A stretch of DNA of 64,000 nucleotides from Longitalea luteola (GCF_017356035.1 NZ_JAFIQX010000010.1:202542-266541); one strand, 5' to 3'. Numbered from the stretch's first letter, positions 1-8,200 are shown. The notes: a model not told the origin generated them from the sequence alone. Made by a program: numbers and translations.

Positions 1-36
1 CCTTCTGCTTTGCGCCTTGTTTCCTTATCTTTGACT

Positions 37-705
37 ATGCTTCAAACTGCCACATTAAAATTCCTTAAAGACCTTTCAAAGAACAATAACAAGCCCTGGT
101 TCGATGCCCATCGTAAACAGTACGAGGATGCCAAAAAAGATTTTGAAACCTTTATTCAGGCTGTTATTGACCGGTTTGCCCAAAAAGATGAGACCATTCG
201 CGAACAGGAAGCCAAAAAGTGCCTTTTCCGCATAAACCGCGACGTCCGCTTCTCAAAAGATAAATCGCCTTATAAGACGAATATGGGCGCCAGCATTAAC
301 CGGGGCGGCCGCAAGTCGATCTATGCCGGTTATTATTTTCACCTTGAACCAGGCAAAAGTTTTGTAGGTGGCGGCATCTGGATGCCAATGCCTGCAGAAA
401 TGAAGAAAGTAAGACAGGAAATAGATTATTGTTACGATGAGTTCAAAAAGATCGTTCAGTCAAAGAAGTTTACCACCGTTTATGGCGACCTGTATAAAGA
501 AGAAGGGATCGGTTTAAGCAGGGTACCGCAGGGCTTCGATAAAGACAACCCCGCTGCCGACTATTTAAAACTGAAAAGCTGGATCGCCATGCAATCAGTA
601 AAAGATGCAGAGCTCACGGCCAAAGACCTTGTTAAAAAGACCCTCATAGCTTTTGAGACCCTGCTGCCCATGATCCGGTTCATCAACCGGTCAATAGAAG
701 ATTAG
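37..705 (+). CDS. DUF2461 / TIGR02453 family protein
   Basis: A protein of 222 residues of the DUF2461 family, whose biochemical role is not established. The family signature is visible: an N-terminal stretch with NKPWFDAHR, then FRINRDVRFSKDKSPYKTN around residues 65-85, followed by the YYFHLEPG and GGGIWMP segments. The length is typical. An upstream in-frame TTG at 10 would add nine residues (RLVSLSLT), but the ATG at 37 gives the usual family N-terminus, so I use it. The gene converges on asd, and an inverted repeat lies between them. The first ~35 bases of the window look like the tail of an iterated intergenic repeat. Family assignment is firm; function is unknown. Confidence 0.85.
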   Translation: MLQTATLKFLKDLSKNNNKPWFDAHRKQYEDAKKDFETFIQAVIDRFAQKDETIREQEAKKCLFRINRDVRFSKDKSPYKTNMGASINRGGRKSIYAGYYFHLEPGKSFVGGGIWMPMPAEMKKVRQEIDYCYDEFKKIVQSKKFTTVYGDLYKEEGIGLSRVPQGFDKDNPAADYLKLKSWIAMQSVKDAELTAKDLVKKTLIAFETLLPMIRFINRSIED

Positions 706-722
706 CATAGCCCAATAATAAA

Positions 723-761
723 AATGTCGAATGTAGAAGTTAGTCTTCGACATTCGACATT
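723..761. terminator. Inverted repeat between convergent genes
   Basis: AATGTCGAATGT (723-734) pairs with ACATTCGACATT (750-761), and GAAG (736-739) continues with CTTC (745-748) after one mismatch. The loop is TTAGT. It lies between the converging DUF2461 gene and asd, so it may end transcripts from both sides. No long T-run follows on either strand, so a terminator role is an inference. Confidence 0.5.
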
Positions 762-778
762 ATAATCAATTTAGACTA

Positions 779-1786
779 TTACAGAAGGCCTTTGCCCATC
801 AGGTATTCAGCGATCTGAACGGCATTGGTAGCAGCCCCTTTACGCAGGTTATCGCTAACGATCCACATGTTGAGGGTATTGGGCTGTGTTTCATCACGGC
901 GCAATCTGCCAACAAACACTTCATCCTTCTCATGCGCATCCATCGGCATGGGGTATTGCTGGTTGGCAGGATCATCTACCACTACTACGCCAGGCGCAGC
1001 TGCCAGCAGTTGCTTCACTTCACTCAGCTCATAATCTTTAGTGAACTCAACATTCACACTTTCGCTATGGCCACCCATAACCGGAATACGAACGGTCGTA
1101 GAGGTTACCCGGATGGAATCATCGCCCATGATCTTTTTGGTTTCATTCACCATTTTCATTTCCTCTTTCGTATAACCGTTATCGAGGAACACATCGATCT
1201 GGGGAATAACGTTCAGGTCAATGGGATATTTATACGCCATGGGATATTCGCCATTGGCTTGTTGAACCGCTTTGTTGCGTTCGCCCATCAGCTGGTCAAC
1301 CGCTTTTTTACCAGTACCGGTAACGCTTTGATAGGTTGATACTACCACACGGCTGATATTATATTTCTTGTGCAAAGGTTGCAATGCCACAACCATTTGA
1401 ATGGTAGAGCAATTGGGATTGGCAATGATCTTGTCATCCTTGCCCAGTACATGCGCATTCACTTCGGGAACCACCAGTTTTTTGGTAGGGTCCATACGCC
1501 AGGCCGAAGAGTTATCGATAACGGTAATGCCTGCTTCAGCAAATTTAGGCGCCCATTCCAGAGATGTGCTGCCACCGGCGGAAAATAAAGCCACGGCAGG
1601 TTTTGCGGCAATAGCATCTGTCATGCTAACCACTTTAAATTTCTTTCCTTTAAAGGTTACTTCTTTTCCAACTGATCTTTCAGAGGCTACTGGCAGCAGT
1701 TCTGTAACCGGGAAATTGCGTTCGGCTAAAACCTGTAACATTTTGGTACCTACTAAACCGGTAGCACCTACAACCGCGACTTTCAT
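779..1786 (-). CDS. asd: Aspartate-semialdehyde dehydrogenase
   Basis: Catalyses NADPH-dependent reduction of aspartyl-4-phosphate to aspartate semialdehyde, the branch point to lysine/diaminopimelate, threonine, isoleucine and methionine. It has 335 residues, the usual length. The N-terminal nucleotide-binding loop GATGLVG is at residues 7-13, the catalytic cysteine is C126 in NPNCSTIQ, and the phosphate/substrate segment RIPVMGGHSESV follows near residue 235. The ATG is the only good start. The gene stands alone; its 5' region carries a promoter, a leader peptide and a terminator hairpin (described separately), which suggests control by aspartate-family amino acid supply. Downstream it converges with the DUF2461 gene. 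Confidence 0.97.
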   Translation of the reverse strand: MKVAVVGATGLVGTKMLQVLAERNFPVTELLPVASERSVGKEVTFKGKKFKVVSMTDAIAAKPAVALFSAGGSTSLEWAPKFAEAGITVIDNSSAWRMDPTKKLVVPEVNAHVLGKDDKIIANPNCSTIQMVVALQPLHKKYNISRVVVSTYQSVTGTGKKAVDQLMGERNKAVQQANGEYPMAYKYPIDLNVIPQIDVFLDNGYTKEEMKMVNETKKIMGDDSIRVTSTTVRIPVMGGHSESVNVEFTKDYELSEVKQLLAAAPGVVVVDDPANQQYPMPMDAHEKDEVFVGRLRRDETQPNTLNMWIVSDNLRKGAATNAVQIAEYLMGKGLL

Positions 1787-1858
1787 GTTTTGCTCCTTTT
1801 GTTTTGTTTTTTTGGTTGAACGCTCCCTTTTACAGGCAGCGTATGTTTAAATAAAAAA

Positions 1859-1883
1859 AGCCTTCCCATTTTGTGGGAAGGCT
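1859..1883 (-). terminator. Intrinsic terminator of the asd leader (attenuator)
   Basis: On the minus strand AGCCTTCCCA (1883-1874) pairs with TGGGAAGGCT (1868-1859) around a 5-nt loop, followed by seven T. The 10-bp perfect stem plus U-run is a textbook intrinsic terminator, but it lies between the asd promoter and the asd start (1786). Its 5' arm can instead pair with GGGGAAGG upstream (1924-1917), which would prevent termination. It is therefore read as an attenuator. Confidence 0.8.
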
Positions 1884-1896
1884 CCTGAATATGTTG

Positions 1897-1958
1897 ATAT
1901 ACAAAGTAGTCCTCAACCTTCCCCGTGTATGGAGCTTGTCTTGGTAACCTTTGTATAT
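1897..1958 (-). promoter_or_regulatory. Alternative helices of the asd attenuator
   Basis: On the minus strand ATATACAAAG (1958-1949), inside the leader-peptide codons, is perfectly complementary to CTTTGTATAT (1906-1897) just after the leader stop. Between them GGGGAAGG (1924-1917) matches CCTTCCC in the terminator's 5' arm (1881-1875). A ribosome paused in the Lys/Thr codons would mask the first strand and change which helix forms. The pairing is visible in the sequence; the switching mechanism is inferred from classical amino-acid attenuators. Confidence 0.6.
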
Positions 1959-1975
1959 TTCTTTATTTTTTGCAT
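1913..1975 (-). CDS. Putative asd leader peptide (Lys/Thr/Ile-rich)
   Basis: A 20-codon reading frame begins with ATG at 1975 and ends with TGA at 1913. It starts MQKIKKYTKVTKT and contains five Lys, three Thr and two Ile, so half of its residues are end products of the pathway asd feeds. The ATG lies about nine bases downstream of a consensus TAnnTTTG box, so the transcript would be nearly leaderless in front of it. The stop codon lies just after the antiterminator strand and before the terminator hairpin, as in thr and his leaders. There is no Shine-Dalgarno site, which is normal for Bacteroidota. Translation is unproven. Confidence 0.6.
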   Translation of the reverse strand: MQKIKKYTKVTKTSSIHGEG

Positions 1976-1983
1976 TTCGTGGC

Positions 1984-2015
1984 CAAAATTAGTCACCAAA
2001 CGCATTATACCCAAA
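1984..2015 (-). promoter_or_regulatory. Bacteroidota-type promoter of the asd leader
   Basis: On the minus strand TTTG (2015-2012), a 20-nt spacer and TAATTTTG (1991-1984) match the -33 TTTG and -7 TAnnTTTG consensus of the Bacteroidota primary sigma factor. Transcription would begin close to the leader-peptide ATG at 1975. The remaining spacer up to the next gene (2016-2175) shows no other recognisable element. Confidence 0.65.
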
Positions 2016-2175
2016 TTAATTTTTTAACGATAGCGGCCTGAATGGCGCACTGCTCTTAATCTTTATCAATAAAACGAGGAAGAAAACGTGAGCTTTTAAC
2101 ATTATTTCAATCAGCAATATATATTGCACAACTTTCAAATGGCTCTGTTCCGGTGGCATTAAAACTTAACAAAAT

Positions 2176-3915
2176 ATGCCCATTTCAACAGTGCTATTAT
2201 GTTTACGGCTGTCCTTAATGTCATGCTGCTGCCTGTTTACCACCACCAGCTCCATTGCCCAGCTGCCAAACCGCTTCGATGTCGTGATCGATGAAATACT
2301 GCCCGATCCGGCACCACCTGTACAACTACCTAATGCAGAGTTTATTGAACTGAAAAATGTTTCTGCAACGGCTTTTAATATACGCAACTGGAAATTGAGC
2401 GATGGCAGCACTACCGTAACCATAACAACCTCTTTCGAGCTGAAACCCGATAGCTTTGTGATTGTTTGTGCGGCCAGTGCAGCGGCTGCCTTCTCCTCAT
2501 TTGGCCCAACAGTAGGCGTAAGCAATTTCCCCTCCCTGAACAATGATGCCGATATCATTTCCCTGTATGCGCCCAATGGCAGCCTGGTACATGCCGTTGG
2601 TTATAATAGCAGCTGGTATCAAAATGCCGTCAAAAGCGATGGCGGTTTCAGCCTCGAAATGATCGATACTAAAAATCCCTGCGCCGGAATGAACAACTGG
2701 AAAGCCAGCACCAGCTTACAGGGGGGGTCGCCCGGACAGGTAAATGCCGTGAACGATAATAATGCCGATGAACAACCACCCGCTTTGATCCGAAGCTTCA
2801 CCAGCGACAGCCTTACGATCTCAGCCCTGTTCGATGAACCGCTCGACAGTGCAACGGCTGCCTCTCCTTACAACTATAGTTTTAATAACGGCGTGGCGCA
2901 TCCGGTGAGCGCTGGCGTTATTATGCCCTTATGCACTGAGGTTGCTCTAAAACTGGCCACGCCACTTAACAGTAATACCCAATATGAATTAACCGTTCAA
3001 CAGGTGAAAGACTGTGCAGGTAACCTCATTCATCAATTCAATACCGCCAAAGCCGGATTGCCCGTCATGGCCGGCAACCAGGACATTATTATTAATGAAG
3101 TCCTGTTCAATCCCGACCCCGATGGTGTTGATTACGTTGAAATATACAACCGGAGCAACCGTGTCATTGACCTGAAACAACTTTATGTGGCCACTCGCAA
3201 CGGCACGGGGCAGGTAACCGGCGCCATGCCGGTAAGCCCCGTTCCCTGGTCATTTTTTCCGGGTGATTACCTTGTTCTCACCGAAAACAAGTTCTGGTTG
3301 CAACAACGGTACCTGGTGAAAGATCCGGCGCTGATCATGGAACTGTCCGCCCTTCCATCTTTGCCCGATGATAAAGGCACAGTTGTCTTGATGAACCTGC
3401 AGGGAGCTGTTGTTGACGAATTACACTACGACCATAGCTGGCATTTCGGGCTTATTAGCGATAAGGAAGGGATTGCACTTGAACGCATCAACTACAACCA
3501 GCCCACCCAGGAACGATCAAACTGGTCGTCGGCCGCTTCTACGGCTGGTTTTGGCACGCCGGGTTATCCCAATTCGCAACTCATGACTGATGCACAGGTT
3601 TCCGGCCAGGTGACAATAACGCCGGTTGTATTTTCTCCCGATAATGATGGGTTCAATGATTTCGCTGCGATTGACTATCGGCTTGAGCAGCCAGGTTATG
3701 TGGCCAACATCCGCATTTTCGATGCGAATGGCCGAACCGTTCGCCACCTGGCGCAAAATGCTACCTTGCCGGCGCAGGGCCGTTTCCGCTGGGATGGACT
3801 GGACGACAAACTGAATAAACTTCCCGTTGGAATATATGTGGTGCTAACAGAGCTTTTTAATGGCCAGGGCAAAACCCGAAAATTCAAACAGGTGGTTACA
3901 TTGGCGAGCAGGTAA
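2176..3915 (+). CDS. Secreted lamin-tail-domain protein with gliding-type C-terminus
   Basis: A 579-residue exported protein with a hydrophobic signal peptide (about residues 1-29, ending SIAQ). A first lamin-tail domain lies near 33-140 (VIDEILPDPAP, then FIELKNVS and a WKLSDG turn). An SbsA-like Ig segment follows near 195-290 (SFTSDSLTISALFDEPLDSAT). A second lamin-tail domain lies near 300-440 (IIINEVLFNPDPDG, YVEIYNRSN). The C-terminus (about 480-579) has the FSPDNDGFND and GRFRWDG pattern of FlgD/CHU_C-like domains carried by type IX-secreted proteins. It probably sits on the cell surface; no catalytic site is seen. The gene is monocistronic and ends in a hairpin shared with the convergent kinase gene. 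Confidence 0.85.
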   Translation: MPISTVLLCLRLSLMSCCCLFTTTSSIAQLPNRFDVVIDEILPDPAPPVQLPNAEFIELKNVSATAFNIRNWKLSDGSTTVTITTSFELKPDSFVIVCAASAAAAFSSFGPTVGVSNFPSLNNDADIISLYAPNGSLVHAVGYNSSWYQNAVKSDGGFSLEMIDTKNPCAGMNNWKASTSLQGGSPGQVNAVNDNNADEQPPALIRSFTSDSLTISALFDEPLDSATAASPYNYSFNNGVAHPVSAGVIMPLCTEVALKLATPLNSNTQYELTVQQVKDCAGNLIHQFNTAKAGLPVMAGNQDIIINEVLFNPDPDGVDYVEIYNRSNRVIDLKQLYVATRNGTGQVTGAMPVSPVPWSFFPGDYLVLTENKFWLQQRYLVKDPALIMELSALPSLPDDKGTVVLMNLQGAVVDELHYDHSWHFGLISDKEGIALERINYNQPTQERSNWSSAASTAGFGTPGYPNSQLMTDAQVSGQVTITPVVFSPDNDGFNDFAAIDYRLEQPGYVANIRIFDANGRTVRHLAQNATLPAQGRFRWDGLDDKLNKLPVGIYVVLTELFNGQGKTRKFKQVVTLASR

Positions 3916-3928
3916 TTGCAATAAAACA

Positions 3929-3950
3929 AAACCCTGCCAAGGCAGGGTTT
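3929..3950. terminator. Bidirectional terminator
   Basis: AAACCCTGCC (3929-3938) and GGCAGGGTTT (3941-3950) form a GC-rich hairpin flanked by A-runs and T-runs. It lies between the converging lamin-tail gene and the PfkB kinase gene and can serve both. Confidence 0.8.
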
Positions 3951-3978
3951 CTATTATAAACGATTATTTATTGTGCTT

Positions 3979-4902
3979 TTACACGAGCTCGATATCAAAA
4001 TTCACCAGATCAACGAACTGTTGAATGCGGGTATCGATGTCGGCACGGGTGATCTCTTTCAGGCGTTGTGGACCAAATTTCTCCACACAGAAAGAAGCCA
4101 TAGCCGAACCCACAATAATGCCCGTTTTCATATTGTCGAATGAAATATCCTTTGTGCGGGCGATATGACCCATGAAACCACCGGCAAAAGTATCTCCGGC
4201 TCCAGTGGGATCAAATACTTCTTCAAGCGGTAAAGCGGGTGCAAAGAACACCTGGTCGCCATGGAATAACAAAGCGCCATGTTCTCCTTTCTTAATGATC
4301 AGGTATTTGGGGCCCATTTTCAATATTTCCTTGGCGGCTTTTACCAGTGAGAACTGGGCGCTCAATTGACGGGCTTCACTATCGTTCAGCATGAGCACAT
4401 CAACCATTTTCAGCACCTCTTCCAGCTCAGGCATGGTGCTTTCCATCCAGAAGTTCATGGTATCCATAACGATCAGGCGGGGGCGGGTCTTCATTTGCCT
4501 GATCACACTCATCTGGATCTTGGGATCGAGGTTGCCCAGCATCAGGAACTCTGCGCTTTGATAAGAGGGGGGTACCACAGGATCAAAATCAAGCAATACA
4601 TTCAGGTCGGTAACCAGTGTATCGCGGCTGTTCATATCCATATGGTAGCGGCCACTCCAGAAAAAGGATTTCTTATCGGGCACGACTTTTACGCCTTCCA
4701 ATTCAACACCCCTGCTTTTCAACGCTTCCATCTCTTCTTTCGGGAAGTCGAATCCTACGATGGAGATCTGCTGAATAGGCTGAATGAAATTGCTGGCTGC
4801 GTAAGCAACATAAGTGGCTGATCCGCCTACAATCCGGTCGGTTTTGGCAAAGGGCGTTTCAATAGCATCAAAGGCCATGGTGCCCACAACGATCAATGAC
4901 AT
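3979..4902 (-). CDS. PfkB-family carbohydrate kinase
   Basis: A 307-residue ribokinase-fold kinase that phosphorylates a sugar or nucleoside with ATP; the substrate cannot be told from sequence. The N-terminal GGSATYVAYAASNF segment corresponds to the PfkB signature-1 region (substrate side). The C-terminal DPTGAGDTFAGGFMG motif (about residues 230-244) holds the anion hole and the catalytic aspartate. IIKKGEHGALLF precedes it as in the family. It is a single gene, divergent from tetR across a 430-base spacer and convergent with the lamin-tail gene. Confidence 0.9.
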   Translation of the reverse strand: MSLIVVGTMAFDAIETPFAKTDRIVGGSATYVAYAASNFIQPIQQISIVGFDFPKEEMEALKSRGVELEGVKVVPDKKSFFWSGRYHMDMNSRDTLVTDLNVLLDFDPVVPPSYQSAEFLMLGNLDPKIQMSVIRQMKTRPRLIVMDTMNFWMESTMPELEEVLKMVDVLMLNDSEARQLSAQFSLVKAAKEILKMGPKYLIIKKGEHGALLFHGDQVFFAPALPLEEVFDPTGAGDTFAGGFMGHIARTKDISFDNMKTGIIVGSAMASFCVEKFGPQRLKEITRADIDTRIQQFVDLVNFDIELV

Positions 4903-5290
4903 AAGTAAATTTTTAACCCTTTGCCCATCCTTACAGGGGGTACCGGGTAACTAATTAATTATTAATGAAGGAATCAGATATTACCGCTGCCAACCCTGCG
5001 TCCGAGTTGAACCGGGTTGCTGCGGCGTGCAAACGTACGCGAAATTCCGCAAGTGTTGAAACAACCCGGCGGTTTTGACGGACTATTTATTAACTTGCCC
5101 CATCTTGTTACACCTGATCGCTAACCAATTGCGTTAATATATACAACGCTAAACTACATTGACTACTGCAGCCGTTTTACGGCGGCTATGATTATGACCT
5201 GTTTCCGTACTACTGCCCACTTAGTGTTATTGCCGATTATTCGTTAGTAGGCTAATTTTATTTTTTTACCTGATAATCATGTAAATAGCG

Positions 5291-5304
5291 CTAACAATTG
5301 TTAG
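5291..5304. promoter_or_regulatory. Palindromic operator of the TetR regulator
   Basis: CTAACAATTGTTAG is a perfect 14-bp palindrome nine bases upstream of the tetR -7 box, the usual place for an autoregulatory TetR operator. Its form (C-N-AAC, six central bases, GTT-N-G) resembles the CNAACGNNCGTTNG site I recall for PaaR of Thermus, a TetR regulator of phenylacetate genes. The link to this protein is an inference. Confidence 0.6.
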
Positions 5305-5312
5305 TATTTTAT

Positions 5313-5320
5313 TATCTTTG
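5313..5320 (+). promoter_or_regulatory. Promoter -7 box of tetR/paaE
   Basis: TATCTTTG matches TAnnTTTG exactly and ends 13 bases before the tetR ATG. No clear -33 TTTG is seen at the expected distance; that position lies within or next to the palindrome, so repressor binding would block the promoter. Confidence 0.6.
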
Positions 5321-5333
5321 ACCCCCGATTTAT

Positions 5334-5933
5334 ATGGCTAAAATTAAAAGAAACAGAAACGGTACACGGAAAGACGTTATCATCGCCAAAGCAGCCAAGC
5401 TGTTTCGCGAAAAGGGCTTCAGCGCCACATCCATGCGCGACCTGGCCGAACATGTTGGTGTAGAGGCAGCCAGCCTGTACAACCATATCAGTTCAAAAGC
5501 CGAGATCTTGCAGGAGATCTGTTTTAAAACGGCGAATAATTTCATGTCGCACATCGAGGAAGTGGATGCCACGCCCAACAAGACCGCCATTGAAAAGATA
5601 CAGGCCATCCTTCGTTTCCATATAAAGCAAATGCTCGACAACTACGAAGAAGTGTATGTAAGCGACCGGGAGTGGAAACACCTTACCGATCCTTACTTAT
5701 CGAATATGCAGAGCCAGCGCAGAGCTTACCGGCAACGCATAGCCTCCGTTATTGAAGAGGGAATTCGTAAGGGAGAAATAAAACCAATAGACGCACCTAC
5801 CGCGGTATTGATCATGCTGCATGCAGTCAGCGGCATTGAATCATGGCACCGCAGTAAAAAGAAGATCCCGGGTGAACTCCTGGAAGATAATATGGTGCAG
5901 ATACTGGTTGATGGCCTCAGAAAACAAGTATAG
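5334..5933 (+). CDS. TetR/AcrR-family regulator, probably of phenylacetate genes
   Basis: A 199-residue one-component repressor. The N-terminal TetR DNA-binding domain is at about residues 10-57, with the helix-turn-helix in TSMRDLAEHVGVEAASLYNHISSK (about 32-55). The rest is the helical ligand-binding domain. The next gene, a PaaE-like reductase, starts 23 bases before this one ends, so the two are translationally coupled. A palindrome just upstream of its promoter suggests autoregulation. By analogy with PaaR proteins the effector may be phenylacetyl-CoA; that rests on context, not on residues. Confidence 0.85.
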   Translation: MAKIKRNRNGTRKDVIIAKAAKLFREKGFSATSMRDLAEHVGVEAASLYNHISSKAEILQEICFKTANNFMSHIEEVDATPNKTAIEKIQAILRFHIKQMLDNYEEVYVSDREWKHLTDPYLSNMQSQRRAYRQRIASVIEEGIRKGEIKPIDAPTAVLIMLHAVSGIESWHRSKKKIPGELLEDNMVQILVDGLRKQV

Positions 5934-7041
5934 TTCACTAAAAATTCGCCCGTTGGCTACGCATTTTCATCAATTGACGATTGCTGATATCAGAAAAGAA
6001 ACGCCCGATTGTGTGTCCATCGCATTTGAGGTGCCTGATGACCTGAAGCACGCCTACCTCTTCAAACATGGACAAAATCTTACATTACGCACAGTAATTA
6101 ATAATGAAGAGGTACGCCGGTCATATTCTATCTGCAGCAGCCCTACCGATAATGAATTGCGTGTAGCTATTAAGAAAGCGCCTTATGGCAAATTCTCTGT
6201 ATGGGCGAATAATATGCTGAAAAAAGGCGACGTGCTGGAAGTAATGCCGCCCACCGGTACTTTCTTTACTGAACTCAACCCGGCACATAAGAAAAAATAC
6301 CTGGCATTTGCCGCCGGCAGCGGTATCACTCCCGTTATCTCCATTATCAAGACGACGCTGTTAACCGAACCTGACAGCTCTTTTACATTGGTGTACGGCA
6401 ACCAGAACCGCAGCAGCATAATTTTTAAAGAACAGCTGGAAGCCTTAAAAAATAAATTCATCAACCGGCTGGCTATTCATTTCCTGTTGAGCCGTGAACA
6501 AACGGATGCCGCTATTTATTCAGGCCGGATCGATGACAACAAACTAAACCAGCTGAGCGAAAGGCTGATCAACGTAAAGGGCATGGATGATATCTTCATC
6601 TGCGGCCCTGAACAAATGATCTTCACAGTAATGAACTGGCTGCAGGCACGCGGTATAGAAAAAAAGAAAATTCATTTTGAACTTTTTACCACACCGGGGG
6701 AGAATGCAGCAGTCATAAGCCGGAAGTCGGAAGTCAGACCAGAAGAAAGCAGCATAGAAAAAAGCAGGGTTACCGTAAAACTGGATGGTATTGCCTTTGA
6801 CTTCGACCTGCCGTTTGATGGCGACACCGTTCTGGAAGCGGCACTGCAGCAGGGCGCCGACCTGCCTTTTAGCTGTAAAGGCGGCGTATGTAGTACCTGT
6901 AAAGCCAAATTGATTGAAGGCAGGGTTGATATGGACACCAACTATGCCCTGGAACAGGAGGAGGTAGATGCCGGTTATATTCTCACCTGCCAGAGCCACC
7001 CGCGCACCGAAAAAGTAGTGATCGATTTTGATATCAAATAA
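5911..7041 (+). CDS. paaE: PaaE-like FAD/NAD(P)/2Fe-2S reductase
   Basis: A 376-residue oxidoreductase resembling the reductase subunit of phenylacetyl-CoA epoxidase, which passes electrons from NADPH through FAD and a plant-type iron-sulphur cluster. Domains in order: FAD-binding barrel (about 15-115, RRSYS at 69-73), NAD-binding domain (AAGSGITP near residue 137, CGPEQM near 230), and C-terminal ferredoxin domain with cluster ligands C322, C327, C330 and C360. The ATG at 5911 overlaps tetR by 23 bases and leaves a proper N-terminus; a longer frame from 5821 lies wholly within tetR. The oxygenase subunits paaA-D are not in the window, so it could instead serve another oxygenase. Confidence 0.8.
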   Translation: MASENKYSSLKIRPLATHFHQLTIADIRKETPDCVSIAFEVPDDLKHAYLFKHGQNLTLRTVINNEEVRRSYSICSSPTDNELRVAIKKAPYGKFSVWANNMLKKGDVLEVMPPTGTFFTELNPAHKKKYLAFAAGSGITPVISIIKTTLLTEPDSSFTLVYGNQNRSSIIFKEQLEALKNKFINRLAIHFLLSREQTDAAIYSGRIDDNKLNQLSERLINVKGMDDIFICGPEQMIFTVMNWLQARGIEKKKIHFELFTTPGENAAVISRKSEVRPEESSIEKSRVTVKLDGIAFDFDLPFDGDTVLEAALQQGADLPFSCKGGVCSTCKAKLIEGRVDMDTNYALEQEEVDAGYILTCQSHPRTEKVVIDFDIK

Positions 7042-7122
7042 CGCCGGAAACTTATTAACATTCAGCCCGTCCTTAGCAATATTTTTCGGTTTTGCCACTT
7101 CTCATTTTCACGTTCTTCCTGT

Positions 7123-7130
7123 TATCTTCG
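7123..7130 (+). promoter_or_regulatory. Possible promoter -7 box of the nucleoid protein gene
   Basis: TATCTTCG differs from TAnnTTTG at one base and lies 18 bases before the ATG at 7149. No convincing -33 box was found. Confidence 0.35.
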
Positions 7131-7148
7131 CGGCCTCAAAAACAGGTT

Positions 7149-8195
7149 ATGACCGGCATTGACAGCGTACAGTTGCAACAGGTTATTGTTCATAAAGTGG
7201 GGAATCCGTCCAGAGGCGAAGACTTAAAGCTTTCTGCCAACCCGCTCACCCTGAACGATGATATAGTTAGGGCCTTGCTCACCAAATACTTCCTGGGCCC
7301 GTTCAATGAAAACGAAATATACCGTTTTACCCATATCAGCGACGTACAAATGAACGAGGTGTACGCCTTTGTGCGTAAGATATTTGAAGACAGGGACAGC
7401 TTTCTGCAACAATCTGCCCTGCTGGCGCAATTCCTGTACAGCAAATCAACCCACGTAAAAGTAAAGGAAGGAGAGTTTTATGTCGTGCTTTTTGACGATG
7501 TGCCCTTCGAAGGTGATTTTACCCGCGCCGTGGGATTGTTCAAGTCAGAGACCAAAGAAACTTTTCTAAAAGTGTTCCAGCATGGTCAAAGCTGGGAGGT
7601 GATACAGGAAGAAGGTGTGAACATCAATAAACTCGATAAAGGCTGCCTGATCTTCAACACCAATACCAATGAAGGGTATAAAGTATGCATAGTGGATGCT
7701 ACCAATAAACAAAACGATGCTCAATACTGGGTCACCGATTTTCTGCAGGTAGCACCTTATTCCGATAGTTACCATCATACTGATAAATACCTGAGTCTTT
7801 GCAAGAGCTTTATCACCAATGAGTATCCCGAGAAATTCGATGTATCGAAAAGTGACCAGATAGATATGCTCAACCGCTCTATGGAATACTTCAAAACCAA
7901 AGAGCAGTTCAGTATAGAAGAATTCACCAATGAGGTGATCCATCACCAGGAGGTTGTAGATACTTTCATGGATTATAAAAAGAACTTCGAATCTTCGCGC
8001 AACTTTGAGATCCAGGATGAATTCGCCATACACGTTTCTGCCGTAAAACAACAACAGCGGGCATTCAAGTCCGTTTTAAAGCTCGACAAGAACTTCCACA
8101 TCTATATTCATGGCCGCCGCGACCTTATTGAAAAAGGAGTTGATGACATGAGCGGGAAAAAGTATTATAAGTTATACTTTGACGAAGAAAGCTAG
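7149..8195 (+). CDS. Nucleoid-associated protein, NdpA/YejK-like
   Basis: A 348-residue cytoplasmic protein of the 37-kDa nucleoid-associated (NdpA) family, which binds DNA in gamma-proteobacteria; Bacteroidota members are uncharacterised. The family layout is visible: an N-terminal segment beginning VQLQQVIVHKVGN, a conserved ALLAQFLYSKSTH region near residue 90, the VVLFDDVPF strand, and a C-terminal basic IHGRRDLIEKG segment. An in-frame TTG at 7092 would add an unsupported hydrophobic tail, so I use the ATG at 7149, which follows a -7-like box. It converges on a hypothetical gene across a large inverted repeat. Confidence 0.8.
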   Translation: MTGIDSVQLQQVIVHKVGNPSRGEDLKLSANPLTLNDDIVRALLTKYFLGPFNENEIYRFTHISDVQMNEVYAFVRKIFEDRDSFLQQSALLAQFLYSKSTHVKVKEGEFYVVLFDDVPFEGDFTRAVGLFKSETKETFLKVFQHGQSWEVIQEEGVNINKLDKGCLIFNTNTNEGYKVCIVDATNKQNDAQYWVTDFLQVAPYSDSYHHTDKYLSLCKSFITNEYPEKFDVSKSDQIDMLNRSMEYFKTKEQFSIEEFTNEVIHHQEVVDTFMDYKKNFESSRNFEIQDEFAIHVSAVKQQQRAFKSVLKLDKNFHIYIHGRRDLIEKGVDDMSGKKYYKLYFDEES

Positions 8196-8200
8196 TCAGG

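Larger units (their letters stand above)
4903..5333. other. 430-base divergent spacer with a structured element
   Basis: This spacer separates the divergent kinase and tetR genes. Its centre holds nested complementarity: CCGGGTTG (5012-5019) with CAACCCGG (5062-5069), inside which TGCGG pairs with CCGCA and GCGT with ACGC. The right end holds the tetR promoter and a palindrome (listed separately). I see no reading frame or known RNA family in the rest. Confidence 0.4.

Noticed and set aside
5821-5910. Longer N-terminus for the PaaE-like protein
   Set aside because: The added 30 residues lie wholly inside tetR in another frame and resemble no reductase; the ATG at 5911 fits.
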